The translations under genes were made by a program, and so were the position numbers. A DNA stretch of 64,000 nucleotides, taken from Reticulascus tulasneorum. Lineage: Eukaryota; Ascomycota; Sordariomycetes; Glomerellales; Reticulascaceae. The stretch is from positions 3,968,001-4,032,000 of the forward strand of contig LSAX01000001.1 of assembly GCA_001557505.1 (NCBI GenBank), written 5' to 3'. Under the pieces are notes generated by a model, which ran no database searches, was not told the origin of the DNA, and worked only from the letters and a program-made list of their open reading frames with translations. Positions 1 to 12,926 of the stretch are shown piece by piece (position 1 is the stretch's first letter; every line of letters begins with the position of its first letter).

Positions 1-106
1 TGTCGAATCACAATCGAGCCCCTTTTCCATACCGGACCTATCCAAACGCCGTAATTCAAACCGTGGTATCAATACCGGAACCGAAACTGTGATGCCAGAT
101 TTGCCC

Positions 107-3100
107 TCACACATGCGGGGCGCCTGGCCGACCCTTCCCTAACGATTCGAGCAGCTCGTGTGGGGGTATTCTCTGAAGACCGCTGCCTCGGTCATACATG
201 GACGTAGGCGCCGGTACGTAGCCTTCGCGCTTCTTGCGCAGTCGGTCCAGTAATAGACCAGCGACGACAAGGAGGAACATCAGTCCGAGCGAGATGGCCA
301 AACCTATCAGCACAACGAAGACGAGGGCCAAATGACCAGCTGCGGAGTGTTAGTAAAAGATATTTTGAGTTGTGTGGTTAGGACTAATACATACCATTGT
401 CTTTGAAGAAGTTCTGTCGTTGCGTAAACAGCTTGGAGATAGTACCAGCAGTGTTGCCATTGCCGTTGGTGAGCGCATATGGCTGGAAGGACGTGCCATT
501 GAAGATTGCTGCTGAGGCGGTTCCGAAGCCGGGAATACCGATGGATCCCGTGAGCATCAGAGCTTGGTCGGAGCCCAAGGTATCCGAGGAGCCATGCGAC
601 GATGTCAAGGAGAAGACCTGAAGACTATGGATGGACGTGCCCGGCAGGAGGGTTTCGCCTGCAGCAAGCCAAGTTGACCCATCGTATTTCATGAGATAGA
701 TGGATCCATTCGTGGCTGTGCCAGCAACCCAGAGTTGCTTTCCATCACTGGATCCAGAAGTCAAGACCTCCACAGGACCTGGCAGGGTATCCTCGCCCGG
801 GAACGGAGTCCAGGTCTGATCGCCGGTGTCGAACGAGGCGAGAGCAGTGGTAGTGGTATCATTGAGGGAGAGGTTGCCACCGGCAACGAGAACCGAGTTG
901 CTCGTCCATAGCAGGCAATCCACGCTACCCTTCAAGTTCAAGCCGGGACGATTCCACTGCGCGAGAGTCGTGCTAAAGAAGCAAACGCCAGGACACCCAA
1001 GGGAGCCTGCGGACTCGAAAGAACCACCGACATACACGTCGCCGCTGTTCGGTCGCACTACGATCGAAGAGACGGTCGAGTTTCCGCCAGACAATGAAGG
1101 TGGCTGAGTATTGTAGGCGTTGGTAGCCAGGTTGTATGAGATCAGGCCCCGAACGTTGCCGTTGTTCACCGTCCCGCTCACATCGCCACCTGCGAAAAGG
1201 GTATCTCCCTGAACTGCCATGGTGATGAAGGTGGAGTTCTCGGATATTTGCGGGCCAAGTCCAGAGACGGCATCAGAGTTGGAGCCATTGATGAAGATCA
1301 GGTTGTTCAGGGTTGCGCCGTTGGCACCCTGGGCAGTGAAGTGACCCCCAAGAACAGTCACATTGCGTCCGTCTTCTTCGTAGAACACACCAGTCACCAC
1401 CCCATTGACGTTGCCGCGCGATAGGATATCACGGCGGCTGACTGTGGAAGTAGCTGCAGGTTGTGACTGAATTCTTACTGGGAATTGGCCAAGCTCCTCT
1501 GCAAGCGTGGCAGCGCCATTGGCACTCAGGGCGGCTGAGGACACGGATCCTGCGTACAGCGAGTCTCCTCCAGGGACGTCCAGAATAGCGGTGGTAAGGA
1601 TGCCACTATACGATGGCACTCGGACGTTCAGATTTTGAAGCCAGTTGCGCTGGGAAGGTACCCAAACACCAAACCCAGAGACTGGAACGGCGGGGCTGTC
1701 GCCAAATGCATTCAACTCGGTAAAGTCTCCGGTGAAGGTGATGACAATCTCCGGGATATCGCCAGTGACATTGACCTTCATGGGAACAACATGCAGTACC
1801 TTGCCATTGACGCCAGCACCGAGTGCATTCCAAGTGTTCGCGGATGTGTCGTACACCGCTACGTTGTTCAGGCCGGTAACTCGGTTGTCGAGAGTGTTTG
1901 AGAACTGGCCACCGACAAAAACATTGGTTCCGTTGACTTCCATGGCTGCTACCTCGCCGTTCAGCCCGCCATCGAGGGGCCTGATCGAATTATCGGCAGT
2001 ATTGATACCAATGATGTTCCTCGCCCTGGTTGAGGTAAAGTTGCCTCCGACCAACACCACGTCACCGGTTGTCGCGAGGGTCGTAACCGCCGAATCCGCT
2101 GCGAAGCCAGAGCCAAGCGAGTTGATCGCGGAGTTCTTGAAGTCGGCCGTGTTGATGGTAGCTGCGGTGGGGTCGAAGTCAAACAAGCCGTTCAATCCGC
2201 CTGTCGAGTTGATTAGCGTGAAGCCGACTCTCTGTGCTACGATAGTCATGTTTGTCAATGACTGCCCAGCCAAGGGAGTTAGGGTGACACTGGGTCGGAA
2301 TCCGCCAGCAGAGCTAGCTTCAATGAATCCGAAATAGATCTGGTCATACTTGTCGAAGTTGTTGGTCTGGAAGAGTGACTGGGAGAATCGCGCATTGCCA
2401 GTACCCGACATGATGCCAGTCACGTTAACTTGGCCTCTGGAAGCACATGTGTTGTCTTGGCGACAGCCAGGGGTGTACATGTTCACCGAATAGTTGCCAG
2501 ACTCCTTGATATCAGGGAAGAATACCACTGAAGCGGCGTTTTCAGTGATCCTACCCGACAGCTGTGCAGTCAGATATCGAGAGACACTTTCGAGCGACGG
2601 CGACTGGGCCCATGGCCCTGTTGCCGTGGCAGAAGAGGGGCTCTCGGCCCCGGTACAGGTAGGCTCGTTGAAGTCGTTGATGGCGTACGAGAAGATATCA
2701 TTGGCAAACAACTCGATCCCGTTCAGACCACCGCCAGCTCCAAACGAGGCAGAAATGTCGATTCTGAAAGTGTTCATACCTACCACGTTGACGAAGTGAA
2801 AGTCCTGGAATGGAACATTCGGGTCGTTGCTCAATGGGCACTGGTTCGTGCACGATGCGTTCTGACCAGTCGCAGGATCAACGTAAGTCATGTTCAGGAT
2901 GCCATTCAGAGGTAGGGCAGTGAAGCGCCACGTCCGTGTTCCCCGCCCATCTTGACGCGTATTCCGTAGTCGGATCTTGGTTGGCTGGAAGCCAAACCCG
3001 AACGACGCTTGCCAAAATCCTGCCGAGTTGTCCCGCAGGAGCCAGGTGTTGCCTGCGCCCTCAGCACCCTCAGGCTTGCAAATAATATTGCGAGGATCGC

Positions 3101-3875
3101 TGAATCCTTGAGTGGTGGTGCTTGATCCAGACGTGATGGACGCGCTGGACAAGTTAATGGTCTGGCCGTCGGGCGTGCTCGGGGTGCTCGCGTTCCCCAG
3201 GCCCGTGAAGCTTCCTCCAAAGATGATGTGGCCGTTCGAGGCCTTGGTAATGGAAGAGACTGGTCCGTTAAAGCCCGCAAAGGGAAGGTTAGTCCATCCG
3301 TCGGTACCATACCACGCAATGGCGTTTGTTGAGTTGGCCCCTTTAAAGTTTCCCCCAACGTAGACTGTGTTCGTCTCCTGGTCGCAGAGTAGAGCATTAA
3401 CTTGGCCGGATAGGCCAGCCAAGGGCGTGATGGATGAGGTATTTGGGTTGAACATGGCGACGCCCTGCGACGGGGTCCCGTCTAGGCTCGTGAAGTTGCC
3501 GCCTATTACCACTCCAGCCATGGTGCCACTGCTAAGGGTGAAGGTGCACATGGTGTGTATCGAGGCATCTGTAGAGATGATGGACGCGAAGGCGCCGTTT
3601 GGCAGCTGAGAAAGGAGAGACTCGCTGCCATTTGTGCTAAAGGGTTGTTCGTTTTGTTCCTCAAACTCATAAAGTGAGATGCCGGTGAAATCACCGGCCA
3701 CGCCTATCCTTCCTAATTGAGAAAAGTCGAGATTTGCAGACGGAACTGGGTTGAACTCGATCGCGTTCGCGAGCAACGGGGAGAAAGCCGCAATGGCGAG
3801 GAGGCTGGAGGTGGAACATGGTGGGCGTTGGCGTCGGCGCGCCGAGGGGCGTCGCCTGGGAAAAGGTAATCGCAT
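107..3875 (-). CDS. RAX2: Rax2-type cortical polarity marker, membrane protein
   Basis: Two exons (3875-395 and 339-107) joined across a 55-nt intron at 340-394 (donor GTATGT, acceptor CAG); the model gives about 1237 residues. The N-terminus is basic and then hydrophobic, ending near ANA-IEF, as expected of a signal peptide. The long ectodomain is rich in GGNFT/GGSFT-type beta-propeller blades and NxS/T glycosylation sites. Exon 2 encodes one strongly hydrophobic segment (about residues 1164-1192) followed by RKKR and a short cytosolic tail, so this is a type I membrane protein. Rax2 proteins mark cell poles and bud or branch sites in yeasts and support polarised hyphal growth in filamentous fungi. 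Length and layout fit the family (about 1200 residues). The exon 2 frame contains the stop at 107-109. The call is firm; the exact signal-peptide start could differ by a few residues. Confidence 0.93.
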
Positions 3876-6800
3876 TGCTATTGTCGCGCAGCTGAATCGA
3901 TAGTCGGATGTCCGATTGCCTCAAGAAGGTTCAAATAGAGCGCGGTCGGTTCGAAGCAGTTGGACTGAATTGACCGGCCTTCGAAGCTCATTTGCGTGGG
4001 AGAAATGATTATATTCGCGAGGATGCCATAATAGTGACGACGGCGATGGCGGATAGTGATGAAAGCGCGTGAGGAATCGGGGGCACGGAGAAGGTGCGAA
4101 GGAGGCGATGCAGAGACGAGCGTGCGAGTAGTGAGTGTGTGAGACTGTTGGTTGATTGAGTAACGAGCGTCTTGCCGGAAGAAATGCTAGAAAAACAGGA
4201 CGAGATACGGTGTCGGAGGTCTTTGTTTTGATTGTTGGAAATATTATTAGAAGCTGTAATTTTCGCAGAGCAAACCGAGTGTTAGCTTGCGAGCGTTGGG
4301 AAATGCCTTTTCCGGCGTGGTGGTGCGTGTGTGTGTGTGTTTGTTTGTTGGTGGAGGAGAGGCTGAAAAGTTGGAGCACGGGGAATGTAGAAAGTGGGAG
4401 ATTACCCACCTCTTTCAACTCGCCGGGGGGGAGATGAGTCGGAGTTCTAGACTGGGTTGGTGAGTGGTGTGTGTGACGTTTCTCAGCGACCCGTTCCACT
4501 GCAACACCCCTGGCTTTGCAAGGTAAGGTGAGGTAGTCCACCTAGGTAGGTACTAGGGTAATCGTATTGCTGCAGCGCAGTAACTAGCGCAGCCGATACT
4601 TGGGTCGTAATTCAGTGAGAGACCGTGTGGCGCTGGCTTTCATGTACCCTTGGGCGAAAAGGTGGTGATGAGTGAGAGAGGGTGGAGGGTGCCTCCTGGT
4701 TCGTCTCGGATGCTCTGGCCCTGTTGGACTTCTCGCTAAACCTGGTTCGGTTAAAACGAGTGACGATTGAAGCTCCAACACGAAATGAGCCAGATTGACG
4801 AAGATCCCTTGGACTTTATTCTCCTCTCGTTGTCGTCCTCGTTGTTGTCGTCGGGTGGATTGATAAAAGAAGAAACCACCAAGAACAAGAGGAAAAGAAA
4901 GTATAATAAGGGAAAAACGAATGGATGTTATCGTGGGGGATATGATCTGGGGGTTTCCCCTCTTCCCGCCCTGTGCTTGACTCTTGTTAAGGTAGTATTA
5001 TCGTGTCTTTTTTCTTCTTCTTCTGTGGTTCTGTCTTTTCTGTGCCTTTCCGTGTCAAGACCCGAAAGCGTCTGCTGTTGTCATGCCGTGGTCCGTCGTG
5101 CCAAACGTTGCTCAGCTCGCCGGGATCTCGTGTGTGCTTTTGTGTGGTGTGGTGAGTGAGAACGTGTCGCGAATTAATGGAGCAAAACGGCTGGTCGGCG
5201 CCACGGACGGTTCCAACTCAATTACACCTACTTTCTCTGCGACAACCAATGATTGCCGACGAGAGGAACGGCCAGCGCTGCCACAATCTTAATGATAGTG
5301 GTAAACCTTTTGCCCGAAGCTTTCCACAATTCAACAACTTCTGTTTCCCCTTCTCTTTTTCTGTGGATTTTTTTTATTTGCCCTTTTCGGTGTCTTGTCT
5401 GTACCGAGAAATAAAAAAGGTCTTGTCTTTCTGCTAGAGGCTTCGAACGAGCGGGTCAATATGCCGAACGCACGATGCACCTCGATGTTCTATTTTTTTT
5501 GCCGTGTCTCTGACCTCTTGGCCTTGGCCCTATGATCGGAGGGAGCGGCCCTTGGAGGGGTAGGATTCTCCAGGAAAGAGGCAATTGACTCAAAGAATAT
5601 TCAAGGGAAAGCCGACAGTGGCCACGGTAGATTGACTCCTGTTCCTGGTTGAACTGGCGAGCGTGTTAGAGAGCCTCTTGATCGCTCAATGCCAGGGTCA
5701 GATCAGGGGGCTTACGGAGTCGGGCGAGCGATTTGCGGCCTAGCGAATCTGTAGGGAACGACTGATTGATTTGATGGGTGTCAGATCTGATGTGCACGAA
5801 GCACCAGGGAAAGCTGAGAGCCGGTTATGGAAACACCACACCCTCCTGCAAGATTGCCTCGAAATATTCCGGGGAAGTATCAAAAAGAGAGACAAAAGTT
5901 TGATGGCTGCTGCTGCTGCTGTTGTCTGGCAGGACGGACGGGCAGTTTCCTGTTCGAAGGACTGTTACTCTTTTTTTTCTCTCCTCTTCGTGTTAGGAAG
6001 AAGTGGAAGAAGAGAGAAGAAGTTCTAGAAAATGGGACCGGGTGGATTCGTTTCTGCATCCTTTTCCCTTCCCCTGGTCGTTGCAGCAGTATCACCATAT
6101 TATTGGACATCTACGTTGCACTGCACACTCATCCACCGTGCGGTCCCTGTGGAGACGAGACGCGAAGCCATTCAGGAGAAGAGAGCACGATTGTGACTGT
6201 GGCCCCGGCGGCCCCGGTCGCTGCGTAGTAATCGCTGGAGACGGTACCTACATTAGTGCACATGCGGCGCAGTCGATACCTACCTAGATAGCCACCTACA
6301 TACAAACCTACCTCCCAAGGTAGGCTTGGTCAACGGACGAGATGCCAAACTCAGATGCACATGAGCTTGAACTGTCTAGATGCCTGCAGACCTAAAAGAC
6401 AGATCCATGTGCACCTCCTTTTCTTCTTGCCTTTCCTTCGCTGCAGTGGCCATGCCAACGCTCGGCGCGAACATCGCTGCAAGAACCCTACCATGGAACT
6501 CACAGGGATGCTGCTGTTCCTTTTTTACAGGCGCTGTTGGGGGCAAACATAATCACGTGAAGGGCTCCGCGAGGCCCCATCAGGTGCCTGAGCGAGGGCG
6601 GCCACAGCCACAGTTAGTACCAAACAGGCGTTTAGGACAATTAAACCCACTCTAACCTGATGGTCGGTCAGTCCTCGAATTGGACGACACAATCCACTCC
6701 TCATTTATCCGTAGATAAAATGCCATTGTGAATGCCGTCCCAAAACACCTAGTTTGGTTCTGCTCTATGCACAATAAACTATGTTTGTAAGGCAGGCTGC

Positions 6801-8177
6801 CATCTCCTCGTCTGGTTGGCGCTCTACTCCCACCGCCTCGCATGGTGCACCATGTGGGAGTTAGGGGTGGGTGGATGAGCTGGCTGGCTGGTCCACCCGA
6901 GCTTTGGAAAAACCCAGAAATCTCATTGCGGCTCTAGACTATAACTTACCTTAGAATGTAAGTTACGGTGTACTATACATTTCAGGTTCTGCCACGGGAC
7001 ACAGGGGGGGCACACGGGGCGCAGGGGTGACCTGGAACTCCCGAGAGGGGGTCGAGGAGGTCGAATCTTCAAACTCATTGGTGTCACAGCCAAGGGGGTT
7101 CCCTACCCTAGTTACAAAACACATCAGGAGCAGACCAGCGTCAAGATGCCAAAGGGAGTTCCTGACTGGACCGCGATGCCCGTTCTCCATTTCACGAGCA
7201 TGATGGGCGCAGGCTTTGTGTTACCCGCAGCTTCGAGTCCCATGGACGGCCATGCCCGTTTCTATTTGCCCTTGTCCGGCTTCTCTTAATATGCCCCTTA
7301 TCTTAGTCTCCAATGCTGGTTATATAAACGAAACACCTGTGTTGTTCTGCTTCGGTACGCGCTTCTCTGCCTGGGTTCCCCATGGTTCAACCTGCAACCT
7401 GCGAGCTGTTGCATCTGCCGGCCTCCGTGCTTTTTCATCCAAAGGAAATCCAGGTCTGACGTCGAGAACTTCAGATGACGAGAGCCGAACTCCGGACGCC
7501 ATTTCTTATCTCTATTCGAACGACTCCAGTGGTCAAAACATCAACAACCTTCGTGCACTAGCCTTTCTTCTTTTTTCTTTTTCGAGGCGGCAATTCCTGC
7601 ATTTTTCACGCTTGAACTCCTGGTCCATCTCGGATTTGCATCAGAGTTTGGTACCGGTACGATGGCGATCCGGCACTCTGAGAGTCGCAATCGTTCATGC
7701 TCTATGCCCACTTACCAGGGCTGTGCCATGCTCGATATCCACGTCCCTGGAAATTCTCCGTAAAGTAGGTCATTCTGTTTTGTGATCGTTCATCGCCGGG
7801 CATGGTCCATCCATTGCTCTAATTCCCTAGGTTCGCTGCGGCGATCACACCTACCACGTTGTTCAACAAGGTAGAACCGCCCACTTACACACGCGGCAAG
7901 TTGATCATGAGGTAAAAATCGTCAGTTGGACACACGGCACAATGTGATCATGGCTGTGAACACGGTAACTCTTATCGCTACCACGAAACTTTCTTCGTAT
8001 CGGTGATTTAGGCCATAGGAAACAACCTTTTGGTACCCTCCCGTGACACGCCCTACTCCAGACTTCGGCCGCGATGGTTGTCATAAATACTGCTTGCGTG
8101 AGGCACTTTTCCCGTTCCCCATGCGGCTGCCCCAACCAAGCCGCATCGCGACCTTCCTACCATAACCCGCAGACGGC
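3876..8177. other. Gene-free interval between RAX2 and ARPC2
   Basis: About 4.3 kb with no coding region I can support on either strand. The part nearest RAX2 (about 3.9-4.7 kb) is pyrimidine-rich on the RAX2 coding strand and includes a CA/TG run, as expected of a long leader and core promoter. The rest has T-runs on the plus strand (5000-5420), a short GCT run near 5905, several TAGGTAGGT-like words near 4540 and 6280, a CACGTG at 6554-6559 and a 14-bp palindrome at 6841-6854. The longest open frames (under 210 codons) show no recognisable protein features. No tRNA or transposon was recognised. Confidence 0.6.
4327..4350. repeat. GT microsatellite with GTTT extension
   Basis: A run of GT dinucleotides passing into TTTG units, in the RAX2 upstream region. 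On the RAX2 coding strand it reads as a CA-rich stretch, common in fungal leaders. Confidence 0.8.
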
Positions 8178-9345
8178 TCAGCTCCCTTGCACCTTGAACG
8201 TCCTGCCACTTGCCGTCTTTCTTTCTTTCTCCTCGCTGTCTGGCCGTGCTCTGCGAAGTACTGGGATGTTCTGTTAGCCTTGTGACCACACAGCCTCTTA
8301 TGCGTTGTCAAGTTACCTTGGAGGAAGTCTGCTGTCCTCTTCCGCATTCGAGAGTGGATGTATGCCTTGGAGGCTTTGATGTGGTAGTGGAAGTAGTCTC
8401 GGAAGGTCTGAATGTGCGAGATAACATCTGGCATTCTTTGCGGCGTGAGGTGTCGAGGAAACAAGACTATCGGGGTTAGCATGCCACTCCCGAAGACTAA
8501 GACAGTCTGGCGACCTACCAAAAGTAACATATCCAACCTCGCCTGTCCCGCTATTTTTCACCCCAGGCACTCCCTGTAGCTCTAGAGGCGGATCATTCCT
8601 GAAGAGAACCTGCGGAGCGTTTTGGATAGCTCTTCGCCGGGCATCGACGAACTCTTGGATGAAGACCTTTCCAAACACTCGGTCGGTTTCCTCTCGGAAT
8701 ATCGTGCTGAAAATGATGGTGACTCGGTCATGACTGGCCTTGACGTAGATTGCTTCCTCCTCACGATAATGAATTGCCATAACCTCTCCACCCTCGCGGA
8801 CTCCTTGCGGTGCTTCCTCCGAGGTGTACTTCGATGCCGCCTCTTTCAACTTGTAATGTTCCTCATACGCTGCCTCGAATGGGGCAGCCATTGTGTTGCG
8901 CTTCAACAAAGCCATTTTCATAATGAGGGCATCCCTTGCCTCTACGTTCAATGTTAGCGCTGCAATCGCCCCGGCAAACACGTTGCATACCTTTGTCAGC
9001 AGGCAAGTTCTCCAGGTCAACCACAACGGAGAAGTCATATCCCGCCTCTTGCGGCGCCATGTACTCGCCATACTCTCGCCGGAGCACCTGCTCTGCGCCG
9101 TACTTCACCAAGTCCTTGAAACATCTTATTTGAATGGAGATCTGGATCTTGGTCTTCGATTCCGGGGTAGAGATATGGTAGATAACGCCGTCGAAATCCG
9201 AGATGGTCTGATCGATGTGGACAGGAGGGGCACTGGTAGTGAAGTCAGCATCCCACTTCCACCGTTGGCTGACAGTTACTTACCCAGAGAACCTTTCAAT
9301 CAGAACCGACTGAATCAGTACGTTCTGGTAGTCGAGAAGAAGCAT
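8178..9345 (-). CDS. ARPC2: Arp2/3 complex subunit 2 (p34-Arc / Arc35)
   Basis: Five exons: 9345-9284, 9232-8991, 8941-8519, 8466-8317 and 8260-8178, with introns of 49-56 nt. The spliced model closes in frame at 319 residues, the family's usual size (about 300-340). Diagnostic stretches are [11 protein letters not shown] at the start, [53 protein letters not shown] and the helix with [21 protein letters not shown]. The protein forms, with ARPC4, the structural core of the Arp2/3 complex, which nucleates branched actin at endocytic patches. It is head-to-head with UTP12, the two starts being 280 bp apart. The last exon ([22 protein letters not shown]) was found by matching the family C-terminus. 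Confidence 0.95.
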
Positions 9346-9625
9346 CTTGACCAGGCTGATCCAGCTGTTTTCCCTTGGGGTTGTCGTTGAGTCTCGAATG
9401 CTGATGATGCCTTGGTGGGGTTCGAGATCGCTGTCGCAGCTTCGTGGAATGGTGGCTGAGATGTGGGGTTGAATGAGACGACCTACCCACGTGATTGAAT
9501 TTGCGACGTTATCGATAAGAAAAAGTTTCCCGCTTGAAGGTGGGATAAATTATTTCGAGATCTCTTGCCCCAGAGTCAATTCGTTGTGAATTGGCAGACC
9601 ATTTTATGCTTAGACACTAGCAAAA
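9346..9625. promoter_or_regulatory. Divergent promoter ARPC2 / UTP12
   Basis: 280 bp between two divergent start codons. It holds a CACGTG at 9488-9493 (ATCACGTGG on the minus strand) and a perfect 10-bp dyad TTATCGATAA at 9509-9518, which contains back-to-back GATA cores. Both sites lie 110-170 bp from each start codon. Function is inferred from position only. Confidence 0.5.
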
Positions 9626-12574
9626 ATGGTCAAATCTTATTTGTAAGAGCTTTAACTGAGTCATAATCTCCCAAAGTGCTAACAATGGCTCTTGTACAGG
9701 AAGTACGAGTTTATAAAGTCCTTCGGCGTTGTTGCATCCAGCACTGCAAATATATTATGGACATCCAAGGATCGAACTGGAGCTGGCGTAGGTCAGGCGG
9801 TCGTGGCCGCAAATGAAGAAGTGTTATGCTGGGATATCAAAAAGGGCGAGCTTCTGAGCCGGTGGAGAGACGAGAAATGCACGGTACCTGTCACTGCCAT
9901 CGCGCAAAGTAAGGCCGACAGAGACGTCTTTGCTGTCGGATACGAGGACGGAAGTATACGACTTTGGGACAGCAAGATCGCAACAACGATAGTCAATTTC
10001 AATGGGCACCGTTCGGCAATCACAAAGCTCGCATTCGACAAGTCCGGTGTACGGCTAGCCAGCGGCTCTAGGGATACAGATGTCATAGTCTGGGATCTTG
10101 TTGCTGAGGTTGGCCAGTTCAAGCTGAGAGGCCACAAGGATCAGATCACAGGACTACAGTTTATCGAACCGGAGCCCAAAATTGAGGATGACGAGAATAC
10201 GCAAGCAATGGTCTTGGACAACGAGATGGCAGAAGGATACCTTCTAACGACTGGCAAAGACTCCTTGATCAAGCTATGGGACCTCTCTTCGAGACATTGT
10301 GTCGAAACCCACATTGCCCAAACAAATGGAGAGTGCTGGGCATTGGGTATTTCTCCAGACTACAGCGGATGCGTCACCGCTGGGAACGATGGAGAGCTCA
10401 AAGTGTGGTCTCTGGATATCAACGCTCTCTTAGCCTTGTCGGGCCAAGCTGATGTCCCGCAGTCTACCCGGTTACTACATGACCGTGGCACTCTCTTCCG
10501 TCAGAGCAAGGACAAAGCAACCGAGATTATTTTTCATCCTCGTCGCGACTACTTCGCGGTTCATGGCTCGGAAAAGGCCGTGGAAGTCTGGCGGATACGT
10601 ACAGAAGCAGAAGTCAAGAAGACGATGGCCCGGAAAAGGAGAAGAAGACGTGAGAAAGCGGCAGGCAAAGACGACAAAGAAGAAGGCGATGGAGAGCTTA
10701 TCAACGCCGACGACAATGCCGACGACCTTCCCAGTGCCGATATCAGCGACGTCTTCGTCCAATACGTAATAGTACGGACAGGCGGGCGAGTAAAATCGGT
10801 CGACTGGGCAATCAACAGCAATCAGAAGGACGCACAATTACTGGTAGGGGCCACGAATAATCAGCTAGAGTACTACAGCATATCGACGAAGGAGAAGGGA
10901 GCCAGGTCCAAGAAGGAAGATGTTCCAGACTATACCCGATCGCTATCGGTCGAACTGCCTGGACACAGAACTGATATTCGGGCTCTGTCTCTCAGCTCCG
11001 ACGACAAGATGCTGGCGTCCGCCGCAAATGGGAGCTTGAAGATCTGGAACATCCGGACGAAGACATGCATAAGGACTTTTGAATGCGGCTACGCGCTATG
11101 CTGCGCATTTTTACCTGGAGACAAAGTCGTCGTCGTAGGGACAAAGAGCGGCGAGCTCGAACTTTTCGATGTTGCGTCTGCAAGTCTCCTGGACAGCGTG
11201 ACGGCACATGAAGGTGCTATTTGGTCGTTACAAGTACATCCAGATGGCAGATCTATGGTGTCGGGCAGTGCAGATAAGACGGCAAAGTTTTGGAACTTCC
11301 AAATCGTCCAAGAGGAGGTGCTTGGAACGACCCGTACAACACCGCGTTTAAAGCTCGCCCAGTCCAAGGTTCTGAAAGTGTCGGACGATATCTTGAGTCT
11401 GAGGTTCTCTCCGGATGCGAAACTCCTTGCGGTCGCTTTGCTGGACAACACGGTCAAGGTCTTCTTCACTGATAGCTTGAAGCTTTACCTCAATCTCTAC
11501 GGACACAAGTTGCCTGTTTTGAGCATGGACATATCCTTCGACAGCAAACTCATTGTCACCAGCTCGGCCGACAAGAACATCAGGATCTGGGGCCTGGATT
11601 TCGGCGACTGCCACAAAGCCCTGTTTGGACACCAGGACTCCATCCTCCAAGTCGCTTTCGTCCCCCACAACTCGGACGGAAACGGCCACCATTTCTTCAG
11701 CAGTGGAAAAGACCGAACCATCAAGTACTGGGACGGCGACAAGTTTGAGCTGATCCAGCGTCTAGATGGGCATCACGGAGAGATCTGGGCCCTCGCAGTC
11801 GGGCACAGCGGCAAATTCCTGGTCAGCGCTGGACATGACAAGAGCATCCGGGTCTGGGAAGAGACGGATGAGCAGATCTTCCTGGAAGAAGAGCGAGAGA
11901 AGGAGATCGAAGAGCTCTACGAGAGCACGTTGACAACGTCGCTTGAGCGAGATCCGGACGGCGAGGACCAAAACGGCGAGATCGCCGCTGCAAGCAAACA
12001 GACTGTCGAGACGCTCATGGCAGGCGAGAGAATCGCCGAGGCTCTCGAGCTAGGCATGGCAGACCTCAACCTCATGCGAGAGTGGGAAGAAGCCAAGCTC
12101 ACAAACCCGCACGCCCCGACACCACAGCGCAACCCCATCTTCCTCATGCTCGGCAACATCAGCGCAGAAACGCACGTCATGACGGTCCTCCAGCGCATCA
12201 GGGCCTCGGCGCTGCACGACGCGCTCCTCGTGCTCCCCTTCGCCACCGTGCCCATGCTCTTCACCTTCCTCAACATCTTCGCCCAGCGCTCCATGAACAT
12301 CCCGCTGACGTGCCGCATCCTCTTCTTCATGCTCAAGACGCACCACCGCCAAATCGTGGCGAGCCGCACCATGCGCGTCATGCTGGACGGAATCCGCGCA
12401 AATCTGAGGCGCGCGCTGAAGAGGCAGAAGGACGAGATGGGGTATAATATCGCGGCACTCAAGGTGGTGGGCATGCAGATTCGCGAAAGCAGCGTCAAGG
12501 AGTTTGTGGATGAGAATTGGGACGCAGATGAGGGGAAGGAGACTAGGAAGAGGGCATTTGTGCAGGTTGCTTGA
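9626..12574 (+). CDS. UTP12: U3 snoRNP / SSU processome WD-repeat protein Utp12 (Dip2, WDR3)
   Basis: The first coding exon is only 17 nt (9626-9642, encoding MVKSY and two bases of Leu), followed by a 57-nt intron with a GCTAAC branch site and then one long exon 9700-12574; total 963 residues. MVKSY is also how yeast Dip2 begins, which supports the tiny exon. Two tandem WD40 propellers follow (many GH...D...IWD/LWD blades), interrupted near residue 320 by a basic and then acidic insert (KKTMARKRRRRREKAAGK). The C-terminal 150 residues match the Utp12 helical domain. In yeast, Utp12 belongs to the UTP-B subcomplex that assembles on the 5' external spacer of pre-rRNA in the nucleolus. The 3' part (about 12080-12430) uses strikingly C-ending codons compared with the rest of the gene. 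Confidence 0.96.
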
Positions 12575-12926
12575 TGGTAAAGTTGCACGTTGGGTTAGAT
12601 ACGGCGTTAATGCGTGGATATTATGTCAGATAGACATATATTGACTTCACGTGTTCAAGCTTCAATGCCTGCATAAGAGTTGGCAAAGTCACGTCGAGAT
12701 ACAAATTGGGCATGTGAAGTCGTGGGAACATGTGGCCATGTCATATGCTACAGAGAGCAGCAAACACACTAAAGCTAATAGTCCCTACTTCGCATCTCGC
12801 GTCGGCCCAAAACCTCCATCTAGGAAGATTGCATGCGGTTACCTTGAATGGCATTGTGTAATTAGTGCCCACCGAAGCCAGGGGGAAACCGCCATCCATG
12901 GCAGTCCAAGTCTTCAAAGCTAGTGT
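12575..12926. other. Convergent 3' flanks of UTP12 and the Rex3-like gene
   Basis: 352 bp between two converging stop codons; presumably both 3' UTRs and terminators. I see no gene in it. Confidence 0.6.

Noticed and set aside
6841..6854. 14-bp palindrome CATGGTGCACCATG
   Set aside because: About four 14-bp perfect palindromes are expected by chance in 64 kb, and this one has no informative position.
7216..7785. 189-codon open frame in the RAX2-ARPC2 gap
   Set aside because: Reads like random translation; no conserved features or supporting splice signals.
11917..12588. Long open frames on both strands over the 3' part of UTP12
   Set aside because: They are antisense or frame-shifted shadows of a GC3-rich coding stretch and encode low-complexity Arg/His/Glu strings with no family features.
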